Source: Pseudoxanthomonas suwonensis (GTDB taxonomy: Bacteria; Pseudomonadota; Gammaproteobacteria; Xanthomonadales; Xanthomonadaceae). Taken from it: a stretch of DNA of 64,000 bases. Location: assembly GCA_003240695.1 (NCBI GenBank), contig QFNC01000016.1:1-64000 (forward strand). The letters are read 5' to 3'. The notes under the pieces are model-generated. The model did no database searches. It saw nothing but the letters and a program-made list of their open reading frames with translations, and had not been told where the DNA came from. Made by a program: the position numbers and the translations under genes. Shown in pieces: positions 8,545-18,656 of the stretch (its first letter is position 1; each line of letters opens with the position of its first letter).

Positions 8545-9888
8545 TCAGATCGCCCGCAAGGCGTCGGTCACCGGCATCCGCGCCGCGCGCACCGCGGGCA
8601 GCAGCCCGCCGATCAGGCCGATGCCCAAGGCCCACTTCAGCCCGCTCCACAACAGCACGGGCGAGACCTTGAACGCGAACACCACCTGGCTGAAGTTGCT
8701 GCCGAGCGTGCTGACGCTGTAGTTGTTGAAGATCAACCAGGCCAGCAGCCCGCCCAGCACGCCACCGACCAGCGCCAACGTCATCGTTTCCAGCATCACG
8801 CCCACCACCACCGGCATGCCGCGGAAACCGAGCGCACGCAGGGTGGCGATTTCCCGCGCGCGTCCGGCGACGGCCGCATACATCGAGTTGAGCGCGCCGA
8901 ACACCGCGCCGACCGCCATGATCGCGCCGATCACCGTGCCGAGCACGTCGATCAGTTTCTTCAGGCCGCTGGCCTGCTTGTTGTAGTACTGGCGGGTGGT
9001 TTCGGCATCCAGCTTGAGTCGCGGGTCCTCGTCCAGCGCTGCTTTCAGCGTCTTCAGTGCCCCCTTGCCTTCGAGCCGCACGGTGACCGATTGGTAAGCA
9101 TTGCGCTGGTAGGTGGCCGCGAGGGTATCAGCATCGGCCCACAGCTCCGAATCGTGCGAGTCGCCGGAACGGAACACGCCGACCACCTTCCAGTCCTGAT
9201 TGGCGAAGATCAGCGTGCTGCCGACCGCGACGCCGCGGAACTGCGAGACCACCCCACTGCCCACGGTCAGCTCGCGTTTGCCCGGCTCGAAGCGCCGGCC
9301 TTGGACGATGCGCACGCGCGGCCGCACCTTCCATCCGGCAGCGGTGATGCCGCGGATCTGCACGTTGGTATCGGAGCCGTCGGATTTGCTCGGCAATGTG
9401 ACCACTTGCGACAGCTCCGGCGAGGCCAGCGGCCGGCCCTCGCCGTCGCGGGCGATGCCGGGCAGCGACTGCACCAGCACGGCCTGGTCGCGGGTGATGA
9501 CGGAGTTGGTCTCGGCCTGCGCGCCGCCGCGCAACAGGATGGCATTGCGGTCACTGCCGGTGCCCTTGAGCGTGGCGGAGAATCCTTCGCCCATCGCCAG
9601 CATGGCCACCAGCACGCCGACCACGCCGGCGATGCCGACCACGATCACCAGCGATGCGCCCCAGCGTTGCGGCAGGCTGCTGATGCCGAGCCTGGTGGCC
9701 ATCCACGCCAGCCGCCCGCCGCGTGTCGTGATCAACCAGATGACAAGGCCGATCACCACCAGCGCCACGCCCTGCCACGGCAGCGCGATCCACAGCGCCA
9801 GCAACACGATGATGGCGATGCCCAGACCGATGTTCTGCAACCAGCGCGGGATGCGAGGCGTCTTCATCTCAGCGGCCTGCCAAGGCAT
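8545..9888 (-). CDS. ABC transporter permease, FtsX/MacB family (second permease)
   Basis: Permease of 447 residues. It has two helices near the N-terminus, including one after GISSLPQRWG that starts the FtsX-type core. A large extracytoplasmic domain spans about residues 150-310, and three C-terminal helices follow with the FtsX signature AREIATLRALGFR. It is the last gene of a four-gene operon (adaptor, ATPase, permease, permease) and overlaps the first permease by 20 bases. The two permeases probably form a heterodimer using mechanotransmission like MacB, exporting a peptide, lipid or drug. Substrate unknown. Confidence 0.88.
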   Translation of the reverse strand: MPWQAAEMKTPRIPRWLQNIGLGIAIIVLLALWIALPWQGVALVVIGLVIWLITTRGGRLAWMATRLGISSLPQRWGASLVIVVGIAGVVGVLVAMLAMGEGFSATLKGTGSDRNAILLRGGAQAETNSVITRDQAVLVQSLPGIARDGEGRPLASPELSQVVTLPSKSDGSDTNVQIRGITAAGWKVRPRVRIVQGRRFEPGKRELTVGSGVVSQFRGVAVGSTLIFANQDWKVVGVFRSGDSHDSELWADADTLAATYQRNAYQSVTVRLEGKGALKTLKAALDEDPRLKLDAETTRQYYNKQASGLKKLIDVLGTVIGAIMAVGAVFGALNSMYAAVAGRAREIATLRALGFRGMPVVVGVMLETMTLALVGGVLGGLLAWLIFNNYSVSTLGSNFSQVVFAFKVSPVLLWSGLKWALGIGLIGGLLPAVRAARMPVTDALRAI

Positions 9889-11029
9889 CGACGATGTTGA
9901 GGCGCATCCCGCGCCACGCCGGCAGGAAGCCGACCACCGCGCCGATCAGCAACATCAGCCCGATGCCAAGGCCCCATGTTCCGGCCTGCAGCGAAGGCAG
10001 CTGGATCGCGCCGCCGCTCATCGCCACGATTACCGGCACCAACCCGTTGGCCACGGCCATGCCGAGCACGCCACCGACCAGCACCAGCAGCATCGATTCG
10101 GCCAGCACCAGCCACAGCACGCTGCGGCTCTGGAAACCGAGCGTCTTCAGCACCGCGAGTTCCGGCACGCGCTCTCGCACGGCCTGCGCCATGGTGTTGC
10201 CGGTCAAGAGCAGCAGGGTGAAGAACACCGCGCCCATGATCGCGGTGACGATCATGCCGATGTCGCCGAACTGCTTGGCGAAGCTCTGGTTGAACGCCTG
10301 CTCGGTCTGGGTCTTGGTCTCGTGCGAGGAGTTGGCGCTGATCGCGTCGATCGCCTTGGCCACCTGCGTCGCGTTGGCACCGGGCGCGAGTTTCACCACG
10401 TACCAGCCGATCTCGCCGCGCACGAACTGGTTGGCCTCGTCGAAGTAATCCCAGTGGAACAGCAACTGCATTTCCTCGCCGCGGCGCTTGGCGTCCTTCA
10501 TCGCGAAGGTGCCCATCAGTTTCACCTGCCAGGCGTTGCTGCCGTCCTTGAGTGGGAAGATGGTGGCCTGCAGCGGAATGGTGTCGCCGACCTTCCAGCC
10601 GAAGCGCTTGGCCAACGCCTCGCCGGCGATTGCGCCGGTGCGCTCGGCACGCCAGGTGTCCAGCACACCCTTGCCGAAGCCGTATTCCGGATACAACGCG
10701 AAGTAGTCCGGCGTCACCGTGAAGTTGGGGAAGAAGTTGCGCGGATCGCGATAGATGCCGCCGAACCATGCGCCGCCTTCAACCTGCTGCACGCCCTCGA
10801 CGCGGGCGATGTCGCGTTGCAGCGTTATCGGCAGCATCTGGGTGATCGACAACCGCGAGGCGACGATCAAGCGATCCGCACCGGCCACGCTGCCGCCGGA
10901 GTTGAACGCGACGCGCACCGAATCGAGCAGGCCGAACAGCAGGAAGGCGGTGGCCACCGACAGCATCGTCAGCGCCGTGCGCAACTTGTTGCGGAACAGC
11001 GCCGACCAGATCAGCGAGAAGTACTTCAT
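9869..11029 (-). CDS. ABC transporter permease, FtsX/MacB family (first permease)
   Basis: Permease of 386 residues with the MacB/FtsX layout: one N-terminal helix (LRTALTMLSVATAFLLFGLL), a periplasmic domain to about residue 255, and three C-terminal helices with VRERVPELAVLKTLGFQ. It sits 16 bases after the ATPase gene and overlaps the next permease. Together these form an efflux pump module with the adaptor gene at the operon head. Confidence 0.9.
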   Translation of the reverse strand: MKYFSLIWSALFRNKLRTALTMLSVATAFLLFGLLDSVRVAFNSGGSVAGADRLIVASRLSITQMLPITLQRDIARVEGVQQVEGGAWFGGIYRDPRNFFPNFTVTPDYFALYPEYGFGKGVLDTWRAERTGAIAGEALAKRFGWKVGDTIPLQATIFPLKDGSNAWQVKLMGTFAMKDAKRRGEEMQLLFHWDYFDEANQFVRGEIGWYVVKLAPGANATQVAKAIDAISANSSHETKTQTEQAFNQSFAKQFGDIGMIVTAIMGAVFFTLLLLTGNTMAQAVRERVPELAVLKTLGFQSRSVLWLVLAESMLLVLVGGVLGMAVANGLVPVIVAMSGGAIQLPSLQAGTWGLGIGLMLLIGAVVGFLPAWRGMRLNIVDALAGR

Positions 11030-11045
11030 CGCCGCGCTTTCCGTT

Positions 11046-11754
<709 letters not shown>

Positions 11755-11768
<14 letters not shown>

Positions 11769-13005
11769 CGCTCTCGCCGTCCTCGGCCTTGGCCTTGATG
11801 CGGCTGCCGGTCTGCAATGTGTCCGGCGGTGACACCACCACGGTCGCGCCGCTGTCGAGTCCCGCCATCACCTGCACGTCGGCATCGCCCATCTTCCCGC
11901 CAACGGTGACCTGCGTCATCGCCACGACGTCCTTGTCGCCGACCACGAACACCACCTGCTTGCCGTCGCGCTCCACCACCGCGGCGGCGGGGATGCGCAC
12001 GCCGGCGCGCTTGCCGGTGTCGCCGGGCTTGGCCTCATCCAGGAAGCTCACCTTGACCCCCATGTCCGGGACGATGCGCGGATCCTTCTGGTTCAGCTTG
12101 ATGCGCACCTTGACCGTGGCCTTGCTGCGATCGGCGGTGGGGATGATGGCGATGACTTCCGCAGGAATCTTCCAGTCCGGATAGGCGTTCAACGTGGCCT
12201 CGACCGGCATCCCCGGACGCACGCGGCCGATGTAGCTTTCGCCAACGTCGACTTCGACTTCCAAGGAATCCATATCGACGATCGTGCCGATGCCGGTGCG
12301 GGTGAAGCCGCCGCCGGCGGCCATCGGCGACACGATCTCGCCCGGCTGCGCGGCCTTGGCGATCACCACGCCATCGAACGGTGCGCGCACCACCGTGTTG
12401 TCCACCCCCTGCGCGGCGATGCGCAGGCCGCGCTCGGCCACCTCCGCATTGCGGCGCGCGGTGTTCAGCTGCGCACGCAGGCTGTCGCGCTGGGCGATGG
12501 CCTGGTCGTGCTGCGCCTTCGACACCAGCTGCTGCCGCAGCAACGGTGCCAGCCGGCTCGCGTTCGCCTCCGCCTCGCGCAACTGCGCCTGCAGACTGCC
12601 AGCCTGGCTGCGCGCCGCCTGCAGCTGCGACTGCGCCAGCGCCCGCTCGTGCTCGGCATCGATCGGGTCCAGCGTGGCGATGATCTCCCCCGCACGCACC
12701 GTCTGCCCTTCCTCGATGCGCACCTCGCGCACCTTGCCCGGCACCTTGGCACTGACCGTGGCCATGCGCCGCGCGACCACGTAGCCGGTCGCGTCCAGCA
12801 CCGAATTGTTGCCACCTGCGCCCGGCGCGATGGCCGTGGCCGTTTCCACCTCCACCGGCCGCTGGCCCAGCAGCATGCCGGCCGCCGCGATCAGCACCAG
12901 CACACCGAGGATCGCCGCCACGATCCACGGCCAGCGCCGGCGTCGCGGCATTTCGGGCGGGCGGTCGATGCGCAGTTCGCGCAGCAGGTCGGCATTGGCG
13001 TTCAT
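11755..13005 (-). CDS. Periplasmic adaptor (HlyD/MacA-like membrane fusion protein)
   Basis: Adaptor of 416 residues with one N-terminal membrane helix (WPWIVAAILGVLVLIAAAGM). A lipoyl half-motif follows (ATVSAKVPGKVREVRIEEGQ), then a long alpha-hairpin at about residues 105-190 rich in A, Q and R. The second lipoyl half is FDGVVIAKAAQPGEIV, and beta-barrel and membrane-proximal domains come after it. It links inner-membrane ABC permeases to an outer-membrane channel encoded elsewhere. First gene of the operon; the promoter must lie in the divergent region 13006-13156. Confidence 0.9.
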
Positions 13006-13035
13006 GCGGGGTCCACGGGCTCCAACCCGGTCACT

Positions 13036-13048
13036 GTAAAGGGTTTAC
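13036..13048. promoter_or_regulatory. Perfect inverted repeat in divergent promoter region
   Basis: GTAAA-GGG-TTTAC, a perfect 5-base-arm palindrome 31 bases upstream of the adaptor ATG. A binding site for a regulator of the efflux operon is possible; this is inference from symmetry and position. Confidence 0.35.
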
Positions 13049-13063
13049 GGCTTCAACTCCGAG

Positions 13064-13091
13064 TGACAGATGTCATGTGCGATGGATGACA
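13064..13091. promoter_or_regulatory. Overlapping TGACA palindromes, candidate response-regulator operator
   Basis: TGACA-GA-TGTCA (13064-13075) overlaps a second inverted repeat, TGTCAT-N9-ATGACA (13071-13091). Both arms use the same half-site (TGACA/TGTCA). They lie between the divergent MacAB-like and ABC-2/DesKR operons, so the NarL-type regulator encoded at 17884-18486 is a natural candidate ligand. That link is inference. Confidence 0.45.
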
Positions 13092-13156
13092 CATGCAACT
13101 GCCGCGCAGGATGCCATCGAATGATGCTGTCGGCACGCCTGAACAGGATGCATTGC

Positions 13157-14080
13157 ATGAACACCCTTGCCGCCCCGGTCCATCCACACGTTGCGCGTTT
13201 GGTCGGAGTATCCAAGACCTATGGCGCGGTGCAGGCACTGGGCGGTATCGACCTCGACATCCGTCCGGGCGAGGTGCTGGCCTTGCTCGGTGCCAACGGT
13301 GCCGGCAAAAGCACGGCGATCTCCATCCTGCTCGGCCTGACCCGCGCGGATGCGGGCGAGGTACGGATGTTCGATGTCGCCGCCCATCCGCTCGCGGTGC
13401 GCCGGAGGCTCGGGGTGATGTTGCAGACCGCCGCGTTGCCGGAAGCGAACACGGTGTCCGAACTGCTTGAGCCTGCGTGTGCCGCCTATCCGGATGCGTT
13501 GCCCCTGGACGAATGCCTGCGCATCGCCGGGTTGGATGGCATCGCCAAACGGCGCTACGGCAAGCTGTCAGGCGGCCAACAGCGTCGCGTGCAATTCGCG
13601 CTGGCGATCTGCGGGCAGCCACGGCTGCTGTTCCTGGACGAGCCGACCACCGGCCTCGACATCGAGGCGCGGCAACAGCTGTGGGCGGCGATCCGCGGGC
13701 TTCGCGCACGCGGCACCGCGATACTGCTCACCACCCATTACCTGGAGGAAGCCGAGGCGCTGGCGGATCGGGTCGTCGTGATCGATCGCGGCCGGATCGT
13801 GGCGGAAGGCAGCATCGATGCGATCCGTGCGCAGGTGTCGCGGCAACGCATCCGCTGCCACAGCCATGTCGATGTGCCGATGATCATGCAATGGCCTGGC
13901 GTGCGCTCGGCATCGCGAGAGGAGGATCGTCTGGTCATCGAAGTCGATGACGCCGTGCCGGTGCTGCGCCGATTGCTCGCCGCCGATGCCGGCCTCGCCG
14001 ACCTCGACATCGCCCGCGCGGGTCTTGCCGAAGCCTACTTGGCTCTCACCCGGGACAACGCAACGGAGCAGGCTGCATGA
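13157..14080 (+). CDS. ABC-2 exporter ATPase
   Basis: ATPase of 307 residues with Walker A GANGAGKST, signature LSGGQQRRVQFALAI and Walker B LLFLDEPTTGLD, then LLTTHYLEEAEALADRVV. The C-terminal extension after residue 225 is typical of drug- and peptide-export ATPases of the DrrA/YvfR group. I placed the start at the ATG at 13157 (MNTLAAPVHPHV), with AGGA 9 bases upstream; the frame is open further upstream without a good start. Its stop overlaps the permease start in an ATGA. First gene of a five-gene unit with a permease, amidohydrolase and DesKR pair. Confidence 0.92.
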   Translation: MNTLAAPVHPHVARLVGVSKTYGAVQALGGIDLDIRPGEVLALLGANGAGKSTAISILLGLTRADAGEVRMFDVAAHPLAVRRRLGVMLQTAALPEANTVSELLEPACAAYPDALPLDECLRIAGLDGIAKRRYGKLSGGQQRRVQFALAICGQPRLLFLDEPTTGLDIEARQQLWAAIRGLRARGTAILLTTHYLEEAEALADRVVVIDRGRIVAEGSIDAIRAQVSRQRIRCHSHVDVPMIMQWPGVRSASREEDRLVIEVDDAVPVLRRLLAADAGLADLDIARAGLAEAYLALTRDNATEQAA

Positions 14081-14847
14081 ACACCCTCGCATCCTCCGCA
14101 CCACGCGCGCCTTCTTTCGCACGCATCGCCTGGCTGGAAAGCCGCAACGAGTTCCTGTCGAAACTGCGCACGCCGATCTTCGCGCTGCCGACATTGCTGT
14201 TCCCGGTCGTCTTCTACCTGATGTTCGCGGTGCTGATGAATCGCGGCAGTCCCGCCGCATCCACCTACCTGCTGGCGACCTATGGCGTGTTCGGCGTGAT
14301 GGGCGCGGCGATGTTCGGTTTCGGCGTCAGCGTGGCGATGGAACGCACGCAGGGTCTGTTGCGGTTGCGTAAGGCGATGCCGATGCCGCCATCGACATAC
14401 CTCATCGCCAAGCTGGCCAGTGCGATGGTCTTCTCGCTGATCATCAGCGGGATGCTGCTGGCGATCGGCGTGTTGGTCGGTCATGCAGAAGTGGATGCGA
14501 TGCAGGCGCTGGCATTGGTCGGAATCAACCTGCTCGGCACGCTGCCGTTTGCCGCCGTCGGCCTGTACATCGGCACCCGCAGCGGCGCGAACGGGGCGCC
14601 GGCGATCATTAACCTGGTGTTCCTGCCGATGGCTTTCCTGTCCGGTCTGTGGATGCCGCTGTCGATGCTTCCGGCATGGATCGCGAAAATGGCGCCGGTG
14701 TGGCCGTCGTACCACCTGTCGCAGCTGGCCTTGAAGGTCGTGGATCGCGATGCCGCGCAACCAGCGTGGCTGCATGTCGCTGTCCTGTTGGTGATGACGA
14801 TCGTGTTCGCGACGCTGGCACGTGCGCGCCTGCGTGATGCCGAATAA
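14077..14847 (+). CDS. ABC-2 type exporter permease
   Basis: Permease of 256 residues with six hydrophobic helices and the ABC-2 layout. It starts ARIAWLESRNEFLSKLRTPI, and its late loop LPMAFLSGLWMPLSMLPAWI is the usual ABC-2 signature before the last helix. It pairs with the preceding ATPase. The similar ATPase-permease-DesKR sets in Bacillus (yvfRS-yvfTU type) suggest a two-component-regulated exporter for a membrane-active compound; the actual substrate is unknown. Confidence 0.88.
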   Translation: MNTLASSAPRAPSFARIAWLESRNEFLSKLRTPIFALPTLLFPVVFYLMFAVLMNRGSPAASTYLLATYGVFGVMGAAMFGFGVSVAMERTQGLLRLRKAMPMPPSTYLIAKLASAMVFSLIISGMLLAIGVLVGHAEVDAMQALALVGINLLGTLPFAAVGLYIGTRSGANGAPAIINLVFLPMAFLSGLWMPLSMLPAWIAKMAPVWPSYHLSQLALKVVDRDAAQPAWLHVAVLLVMTIVFATLARARLRDAE

Positions 14848-14859
14848 GGAGGCTTGAGA

Positions 14860-16686
14860 ATGGAACGCATCGAATGGTTGGGAATCGCGGTGCTGCTGGC
14901 AACGCTGGGTGGCGCATCCTGGTGGTTGGCACGCGCGGATGCATCGGTGGCCGCGGAGGCTTCCGCATCGACCTCGAACAGCTTCGCCATCCGCGACGTG
15001 CGGGTGTTCGATGGCGAGCGCGTCATCGACCAGGCCAATGTGGTGGTGCGCGATGGCCTGATAACCGCCGTCGGCAAGGATGCGGCGATTCCGTCCGGAA
15101 TCGAGGTGGTGGAGGGGCGGGGCAAGACCGTGCTGCCGGGACTTATCGATGCGCATGCGCATGACTGGGGCGAAGCTCAGCGCGACGCACTGCGCTTCGG
15201 CGTCACCACCGAGTTGGAGATGATGGGCGCATCCCAGTCGCTGGCCGGCTATCGCAAGCAGCGCGAGTCACTGGCGCGCACCGACCAGGCCGACGTGTTC
15301 AGCAGTGGTGCTGCGGTGACCGTTCCGGGCGGCCATGGCACCGAATATGGTTTTCCGGTGCCGGAGCTGAAGGCGGATGATGACGCCGATGCGTTCGTCG
15401 ACGCGCGGATCAGGGAAGGCAGCGACTTCATCAAATTGATGGTCGATGACATGCATGGCTACGGCACCGAGAAACGCATGCCGACGCTCAGCCGCCCGCA
15501 GATCGAGGCCAGCATCGCCGCCACGCGCAGACGCGACACGTTGTCGGTCGTGCACGTGTCGGCGATGGACGACGCCGCGCATGCCATCGATGCGGGCGCG
15601 AGTGGCTTGGCGCATGTCTTCATGGACCAGGTCGCCGATGAGGCTCTGGTCGCATCGGCCAGGTCGCATGGCGCATTCGTGATCCCGACACTGTCGGTCC
15701 TCGCCGGCTTCCAGCGCACGGGAGAAGGTGCAGCATTGGCCGATGATCAGCGCTTCAAGTCGCGGCTGTCCTCCACTCAGGTCGCGACCTTGCGTGCCAG
15801 CTTCCCGACCACAATCATCAAACCGTTCCCGGCGCTGGATCGCGCGATCGAAAGCACGCGGCGCCTGCATGCGGCCGGCGTGGAAATCCTGGCCGGCACC
15901 GATGCAGGCAACCCCGGTACGGCGCACGGTGCCAGTCTGCACGGCGAACTGGCCTTGCTGGTGCGCGCCGGGATGACGCCGATCGAAGCGTTGCGCGCAG
16001 CGACATCGAAACCAGCCACCCGTTTCGGATTGAAGGATCGTGGCCGCATCGCGCCGCGCCTGCGCGCCGACCTGCTGCTGGTCGAGGGCGATCCGACCGC
16101 CGATATCACTGCCACCCGCGCCATCACGCGCACCTGGAAGAACGGCTACAGCATCGCGGCCGCGCCGACGCAGGCCAAGGTGCCGGCGCTCGCCGCTGGC
16201 GACGTGCTGCTTTCCGATTTCGAAAGTGGGGATTTGGCGGTGCGCTTCGGCACCGGCTGGCAGGCCGGCAGCGACCAGTTCATGGGCGGCAAGTCGAAGG
16301 CGATCTCGCGCTGGCTGGAGGGTGGCGCAAATGGTTCGAAGGGCGCGATGCGCATCGAAGGCGAAGTGATCGCCGGTGCGCCTTACCCATGGGCGGGTGT
16401 GATGTTCTCGCCCGGCATGGCGATGATACAGCCGGTCGACTTGTCGACGCGCAAGGCGATCATGCTGAAGATCCGCGGCACGCCCGGCCAATATGCCTTG
16501 CTGTTGCTCTCGGGCGCGGGTCAGCCGGGCATCCACCCGATCGAGGTCGGCAGCGACTGGCGGGAGCTCCGCGTGCCGCTCGCAGCAATCAACGGCGCGG
16601 ACCCGGCGCGTGCCGCGGCGATTTCGATCACGCAAGGCAAGGCGGGCCCGTTCCGTTTCGACATCGACGATGTGTCGGTCGAATGA
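14860..16686 (+). CDS. Amidohydrolase with C-terminal CIA30-like domain
   Basis: Protein of 608 residues. It opens with a membrane-spanning or signal segment (LGIAVLLATLGGASWWLARA). The amidohydrolase core includes the metal-binding GLIDAHAHDWGE, then VVHVSAMDDAAHAID, the late ILAGTDAGNPG and GRIAPRLRADLLLVEGDP. After residue 450 a separate beta-rich domain begins at LLSDFESGDLAVRFG and ends FRFDIDDVSV, which resembles CIA30/carbohydrate-binding jelly rolls. The ATG at 14860 has AAGGAGG 7 bases before it. It sits 12 bases after an exporter permease and before the DesKR genes, so it may process or detoxify the exported compound; that role is inference. Confidence 0.85.
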   Translation: MERIEWLGIAVLLATLGGASWWLARADASVAAEASASTSNSFAIRDVRVFDGERVIDQANVVVRDGLITAVGKDAAIPSGIEVVEGRGKTVLPGLIDAHAHDWGEAQRDALRFGVTTELEMMGASQSLAGYRKQRESLARTDQADVFSSGAAVTVPGGHGTEYGFPVPELKADDDADAFVDARIREGSDFIKLMVDDMHGYGTEKRMPTLSRPQIEASIAATRRRDTLSVVHVSAMDDAAHAIDAGASGLAHVFMDQVADEALVASARSHGAFVIPTLSVLAGFQRTGEGAALADDQRFKSRLSSTQVATLRASFPTTIIKPFPALDRAIESTRRLHAAGVEILAGTDAGNPGTAHGASLHGELALLVRAGMTPIEALRAATSKPATRFGLKDRGRIAPRLRADLLLVEGDPTADITATRAITRTWKNGYSIAAAPTQAKVPALAAGDVLLSDFESGDLAVRFGTGWQAGSDQFMGGKSKAISRWLEGGANGSKGAMRIEGEVIAGAPYPWAGVMFSPGMAMIQPVDLSTRKAIMLKIRGTPGQYALLLLSGAGQPGIHPIEVGSDWRELRVPLAAINGADPARAAAISITQGKAGPFRFDIDDVSVE

Positions 16687-16735
16687 CACAGCCGGGGCAC
16701 TTCCCACATCGCGCCCATTGGCCGATCCTGTGCCG

Positions 16736-17887
16736 ATGATGTCCTTGCGATCCCGCGCACTGGCCCTGCGCCGCTGGTTCTCGCCCAGCGGGAGCGACCA
16801 CGGCTGGATGCCGCTGGCTTATCTCGGCTATCTGGTGTTCCTGTTCGCGCCACTGCTCATGCGCCTGCTGCCGAGCGGGATATCGCAGCCGATCCCGTTC
16901 CGGCTGGATGCGACGCTCGCCTCCATCGCGCTGTTCCTGCCGATGTACGCGGTGGTCTGGCGTGGCGCGGTCCGGACGCAATTCGCGGCAGTGATCGGCA
17001 TCTTCGTGCTGGGCCTCACGCTGTTCCCTTTCAATCCGTACAGCAATACCTACGTGATCTACGCCGCTTCCTTGTCGGCGATATTGGCGCTGCCGCTGGC
17101 CATGCGCGTGCTGATGCTGGGGGTGATGCTGGCGCTGTTCGTCGTGTCGATGTGGCTGCTCGGCGTGCCGCCCACCCTGGTCGTGTTCGTCGCCATCATC
17201 ACCGTGGTGATCGGTGTCGCAGCATTCACAGCCAATCATTTCCAGGTCGCACGCGAACGCAAGCGGGCGGAATTGAAGTTGAGCCAGGACGAGGTGCGCC
17301 GGATCGCCGCGTTCGCCGAGCGCGAGCGCATCGGCCGTGACCTGCACGATTTGCTGGGCCATACCTTGTCGATGGTCGCGCTGAAAGCGGAGCTTGCCGG
17401 CAAACTCGCCCTGCGCGATGGCGAGGCGGCCAAGCGCGAGATCGACGAAGTCGCCAGCATTGCGCGTGATGCGTTGGCACAGGTGCGCAGCGCGGTCAGT
17501 GGCATTCGCAACGCCGAGTTGGCCGCTGAACTGGCATCGGCGAGGGTGTTGCTGGAGGCGGAAGGCGTGGCGTTGTCGAGCCAGGTCGATGCGGTGGCGA
17601 TGTCGCCAGCGGTTGAATCCACCCTGGCACTCGTGCTGCGCGAGGCAGCCACCAACATCCAGCGCCATGCCGGTGCGCGGCATGCGCGGGTTGCCTTGCG
17701 CGATGAAAGCGGCGGACTGCGGCTGGAGATCGAGGACGATGGCCGCGGCGGCGAACTGCGTGCGGGCAATGGCCTGTCCGGGATGCGCGAGCGGGTCGCG
17801 GCACTCGGTGGATCGCTGGAGTTCGGCGCCGTCTTGCCAAGCGGCACCCGACTGTCGGTGCGGCTACCGAATCCGGAGGGGGCATGA
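16736..17887 (+). CDS. Sensor histidine kinase, DesK/NarX-type (HisKA_3)
   Basis: Kinase of 383 residues with five or six N-terminal membrane helices and almost no extracytoplasmic loops, which fits membrane-state sensing. A HisKA_3 dimerisation domain has the phospho-acceptor H204 in RDLHDLLGHT. A compact HATPase follows with N-box REAATNIQRHA, EDDGRGGE and GNGLSGMRERV. Two ATGs in a row (16736 and 16739) are possible starts. The stop overlaps the regulator's start (ATGA), so kinase and regulator are coupled. Confidence 0.93.
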   Translation: MMSLRSRALALRRWFSPSGSDHGWMPLAYLGYLVFLFAPLLMRLLPSGISQPIPFRLDATLASIALFLPMYAVVWRGAVRTQFAAVIGIFVLGLTLFPFNPYSNTYVIYAASLSAILALPLAMRVLMLGVMLALFVVSMWLLGVPPTLVVFVAIITVVIGVAAFTANHFQVARERKRAELKLSQDEVRRIAAFAERERIGRDLHDLLGHTLSMVALKAELAGKLALRDGEAAKREIDEVASIARDALAQVRSAVSGIRNAELAAELASARVLLEAEGVALSSQVDAVAMSPAVESTLALVLREAATNIQRHAGARHARVALRDESGGLRLEIEDDGRGGELRAGNGLSGMRERVAALGGSLEFGAVLPSGTRLSVRLPNPEGA

Positions 17888-18486
17888 TCCGCGTGATGAT
17901 TGCCGAAGACCAGGCCATGGTGCGCGGGGCACTGGCCGCATTGCTGAACCTGGAGCACGACATCGACGTGGTGGGCACCGCCAGCGATGGCGACAGCGCC
18001 TGGCGCGAGGTGCAACGGCTGCTGCCGGACGTGCTGGTAACCGACATCGAGATGCCCGGCCTGAGCGGGCTGGAGCTGGCCCAGCGCGTGCAGCGCCATG
18101 CGTTGCCGGTGAAGGTGGTGATCGTGACCACGTTCGCCCGTCCCGGTTTCCTGCGACGCGCGCTGGACGCCGGGGTGAACGGATACCTGCTGAAGGACGC
18201 ACCCGCCGAACAACTGGCCGAAGCCCTGCGCCAGGTGCATCGTGGTGGGCGCGCCATCGATCCGCAGCTGGCCTTGCAGGTGTGGGACGAGGCCGATCCG
18301 CTGAACGATCGCGAGCGTCAGGTGCTGCGCCTCGCTGGCGACGGCATGAGCACCGGCGACATCGCCACGCACCTGCAGTTGTCATCGGGGACCGTGCGCA
18401 ACTACCTGTCCGAGGCCATCGGCAAGCTCGGGGTGGCCAATCGCATCGAAGCCTACCGCCTGGCGCGGCAGCGCGGATGGTTGTGA
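17884..18486 (+). CDS. Response regulator, NarL/DesR family
   Basis: Regulator of 200 residues. The receiver domain has acidic residues EDQ near the start, phospho-acceptor D54 in VTDIEMPG and the conserved T and K (TTFAR, LLKDA). A LuxR-type helix-turn-helix follows from residue 138 (LNDRERQVLRLAGDGMSTGD). It is the partner of the kinase directly upstream. It probably controls the exporter operon and perhaps the divergent MacAB-like operon through the palindromes at 13064-13091. Confidence 0.95.
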   Translation: MIRVMIAEDQAMVRGALAALLNLEHDIDVVGTASDGDSAWREVQRLLPDVLVTDIEMPGLSGLELAQRVQRHALPVKVVIVTTFARPGFLRRALDAGVNGYLLKDAPAEQLAEALRQVHRGGRAIDPQLALQVWDEADPLNDRERQVLRLAGDGMSTGDIATHLQLSSGTVRNYLSEAIGKLGVANRIEAYRLARQRGWL

Positions 18487-18537
18487 TGGGTCTGCCCATC
18501 CCGGTGAACATGGCCTGCCGGCCCAGTGCCAGCTGAC

Positions 18538-18591
18538 TGCACCCCATTCCGGTGCATTTCCGGCCATAATGGCCCCGCTGCTGTCGGGGCC
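18538..18591 (+). terminator. Hairpins after the two-component operon
   Basis: TGCACC/GGTGCA (18538-18556, 7-base loop, followed by TTT) and GGCCCC/GGGGCC (18571-18591). The first is close to the regulator stop and may act as a weak terminator; the T-tract is short. Confidence 0.35.
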
Positions 18592-18656
18592 AAGGGAATG
18601 CGGACAGCGGCCGATCCCCCCGGATCGCTTCCGTCCCTGGCATCAGGAGTGCACCC

